From: Caulobacteraceae bacterium
Lineage (GTDB): Bacteria; Pseudomonadota; Alphaproteobacteria; Caulobacterales; Caulobacteraceae
Assembly (NCBI GenBank): GCA_947501315.1
Contig: CANMXH010000032.1
Coordinates: 1-15,358 of the forward strand
Length of the DNA: 15,358 nucleotides
Direction of reading: 5' to 3'
Shown here piece by piece: positions 14,603-15,358 of this stretch; positions within the stretch are counted from its first letter, which is position 1, and each line of letters starts with the position of its first letter. Below the pieces are notes generated by a model. That model saw nothing but the letters and a program-made list of their open reading frames with translations, did not search any database and was not told where the DNA came from. The position numbers and the translations under genes are program-made.

Positions 14603-15223
14603 ATGAAGACCACCGCTTCCATCCTGGCGATTGCCCTGTGCCTCGCCGCTTCGGCTGGTGCCGCCCAGGCCCAGAGCCTGGACAACAACCAGCGCAACAA
14701 CGCCACCATCAAGGCCACGCTGAACGCCACGATCTCGGGCGTCAGCGACGACGTGGCCGTGACCTCGGCCGCCATCGCCAACTCCTTCTCGGCCACTGGC
14801 GGCACCGGCTCCAGCCTCGCGACCCTGAACAACTACCAGAACTTCTGGGGCGACGCCCGGTCGGACCTCTCGGCCTCGATCTCCAACGTCGTGGACGATG
14901 TCTCGGTAACCTCGGCTGCCATCGCTAACTCGGCCACCATCGAAGGCGACTGGGTCGGCGTCATCAACAACACCCAGCTGGCGGGCTACGACCCCACCTC
15001 GACCCTGAATGCGACGCTGGTGAATGTCGGCGATGTGGCCATGACCTCGGCGGCCCTGAGCAACTCGGCCAGCATCGACGCTGACTTCGGCCGTCTGGCT
15101 TCGTTCCAGGCCAACAATGCCGGCGTCTACGGCAACATGAACGCCACGGTCCGCGACGTTCGCGGCTCGGTCACGGCGACGACTGCCGCCATCGGCAACA
15201 GCCTCTCCGTCACGGGCTTCTAA
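14603..15223 (+). CDS. Secreted four-repeat Asn/Ser/Thr/Ala-rich protein, family unknown
   Basis: This is a 206-aa protein with a clear Sec signal peptide (cleavage expected after AQA at residue 23). The mature part is four repeats starting at about 27, 76, 122 and 171. Each repeat has an Asn-Asn motif (NNQ, NNYQ, NNTQ, NN), a segment like LNATI, a V-x-DDV turn and a nearly invariant core: VTSAAIANS (53-61), VTSAAIANS (102-110), MTSAALSNS (147-155), ATTAAIGNS (192-200). The alternating polar/hydrophobic pattern suggests stacked beta strands, as in solenoids or functional amyloids. There is no cysteine in the mature protein. The ATG at 14603 has AAAGGAA 7 bp upstream. A second exported protein gene follows 69 bp later. 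A role as a surface fibre or holdfast-type matrix component is possible but unproven. Confidence 0.75.
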   Translation: MKTTASILAIALCLAASAGAAQAQSLDNNQRNNATIKATLNATISGVSDDVAVTSAAIANSFSATGGTGSSLATLNNYQNFWGDARSDLSASISNVVDDVSVTSAAIANSATIEGDWVGVINNTQLAGYDPTSTLNATLVNVGDVAMTSAALSNSASIDADFGRLASFQANNAGVYGNMNATVRDVRGSVTATTAAIGNSLSVTGF

Positions 15224-15238
15224 AACAACTGACTTCCC

Positions 15239-15268
15239 GGTGTCGTCGCGCTGCAACGCGGCGACACC
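15239..15268 (+). terminator. Strong intergenic hairpin without T-tract
   Basis: GGTGTCGTCGCG (15239-15250) and CGCGGCGACACC (15257-15268) form a 12-bp stem with one G-T pair and a 6-nt loop. No T-tract follows, so it is a poor intrinsic terminator. Placed between the repeat-protein gene and the next exported protein gene, it may protect the 3' end of the upstream message or allow only partial read-through. Confidence 0.5.
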
Positions 15269-15292
15269 AACGTCAAAGGAAAGCTTCGCATC

Positions 15293-15358
15293 ATGAACCG
15301 CTCCCGGTCAATCCTGAAAAATGCGGTCCTCGCCCTCGCGGGCAGTGCCGTCCTGGCC
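15293..15358 (+). CDS. Start of an exported protein, truncated by window end
   Basis: Only the first 22 codons are present. They encode two arginines and a lysine, then a hydrophobic run (AVLALAGSAVLA), which is the first part of a Sec signal peptide. AAAGGA at 15275-15280 lies 12 bp before the ATG, a slightly long spacing. It follows the repeat-protein gene in the same direction, across a hairpin, so the two may form an operon. The product cannot be identified from this fragment. Confidence 0.6.
   Translation, partial: MNRSRSILKNAVLALAGSAVLA

Overview
The window is GC-rich DNA, almost fully coding, with strong G/C bias at third codon positions. Gene content, spaced -35/-10 elements that fit the Caulobacter housekeeping sigma consensus, near-leaderless starts and GANTC sites all suggest an alphaproteobacterium of the Caulobacterales, perhaps a Brevundimonas-like organism. 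This placement is inference from family recognition, not a database match.

Layout. Positions 199-3517 (+) hold a housekeeping run: the excinuclease subunit uvrC, a beta-class carbonic anhydrase and the phosphatidylglycerophosphate synthase pgsA. Positions 3616-7892 (-) hold two tandem S46-family periplasmic dipeptidyl-peptidases, separated by a composite palindromic element. Positions 8088-11049 (+) hold a three-gene DevCAB-type ABC exporter: an FtsX-fold permease, an ATPase overlapping it by 4 bp, and an HlyD/DevB-type membrane-fusion protein. Positions 11170-12204 (-) hold a crotonase-fold enzyme and, upstream of it, a 51-aa small protein with a near-ideal ribosome-binding site and its own predicted promoter. 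Positions 12358-13320 (+) hold a DUF1289 protein and a membrane-anchored retropepsin-like protease. Positions 13417-14241 (-) hold a TauE/SafE permease. Positions 14603-15358 (+) hold a secreted protein built of four repeats of about 46-49 residues, then the start of another exported protein cut off by the window end.

The most unusual non-coding signal is a family of heptanucleotide arrays with consensus A[GT]TGG[CT][GT]. Three of them form long inverted repeats of nearly equal total length (about 94-99 bp) at every convergent gene junction in the window: pgsA/S46, hlyD/crotonase and retropepsin/tauE. A fourth, nearly one-armed array follows DUF1289. Within each two-armed array both arms carry the same heptamer variant, although the variant differs between arrays, which points to arm-to-arm copying and a role of the folded structure at gene ends.

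The best candidate for an undescribed protein system is the repeat protein at 14603-15223 with its exported downstream neighbour. A strong hairpin separates the two genes, and an unusually AT-rich 361-bp region lies upstream. The alternating polar/hydrophobic repeats with Asn/Gln motifs suggest a beta-solenoid or amyloid-like surface protein, but no known family could be assigned.
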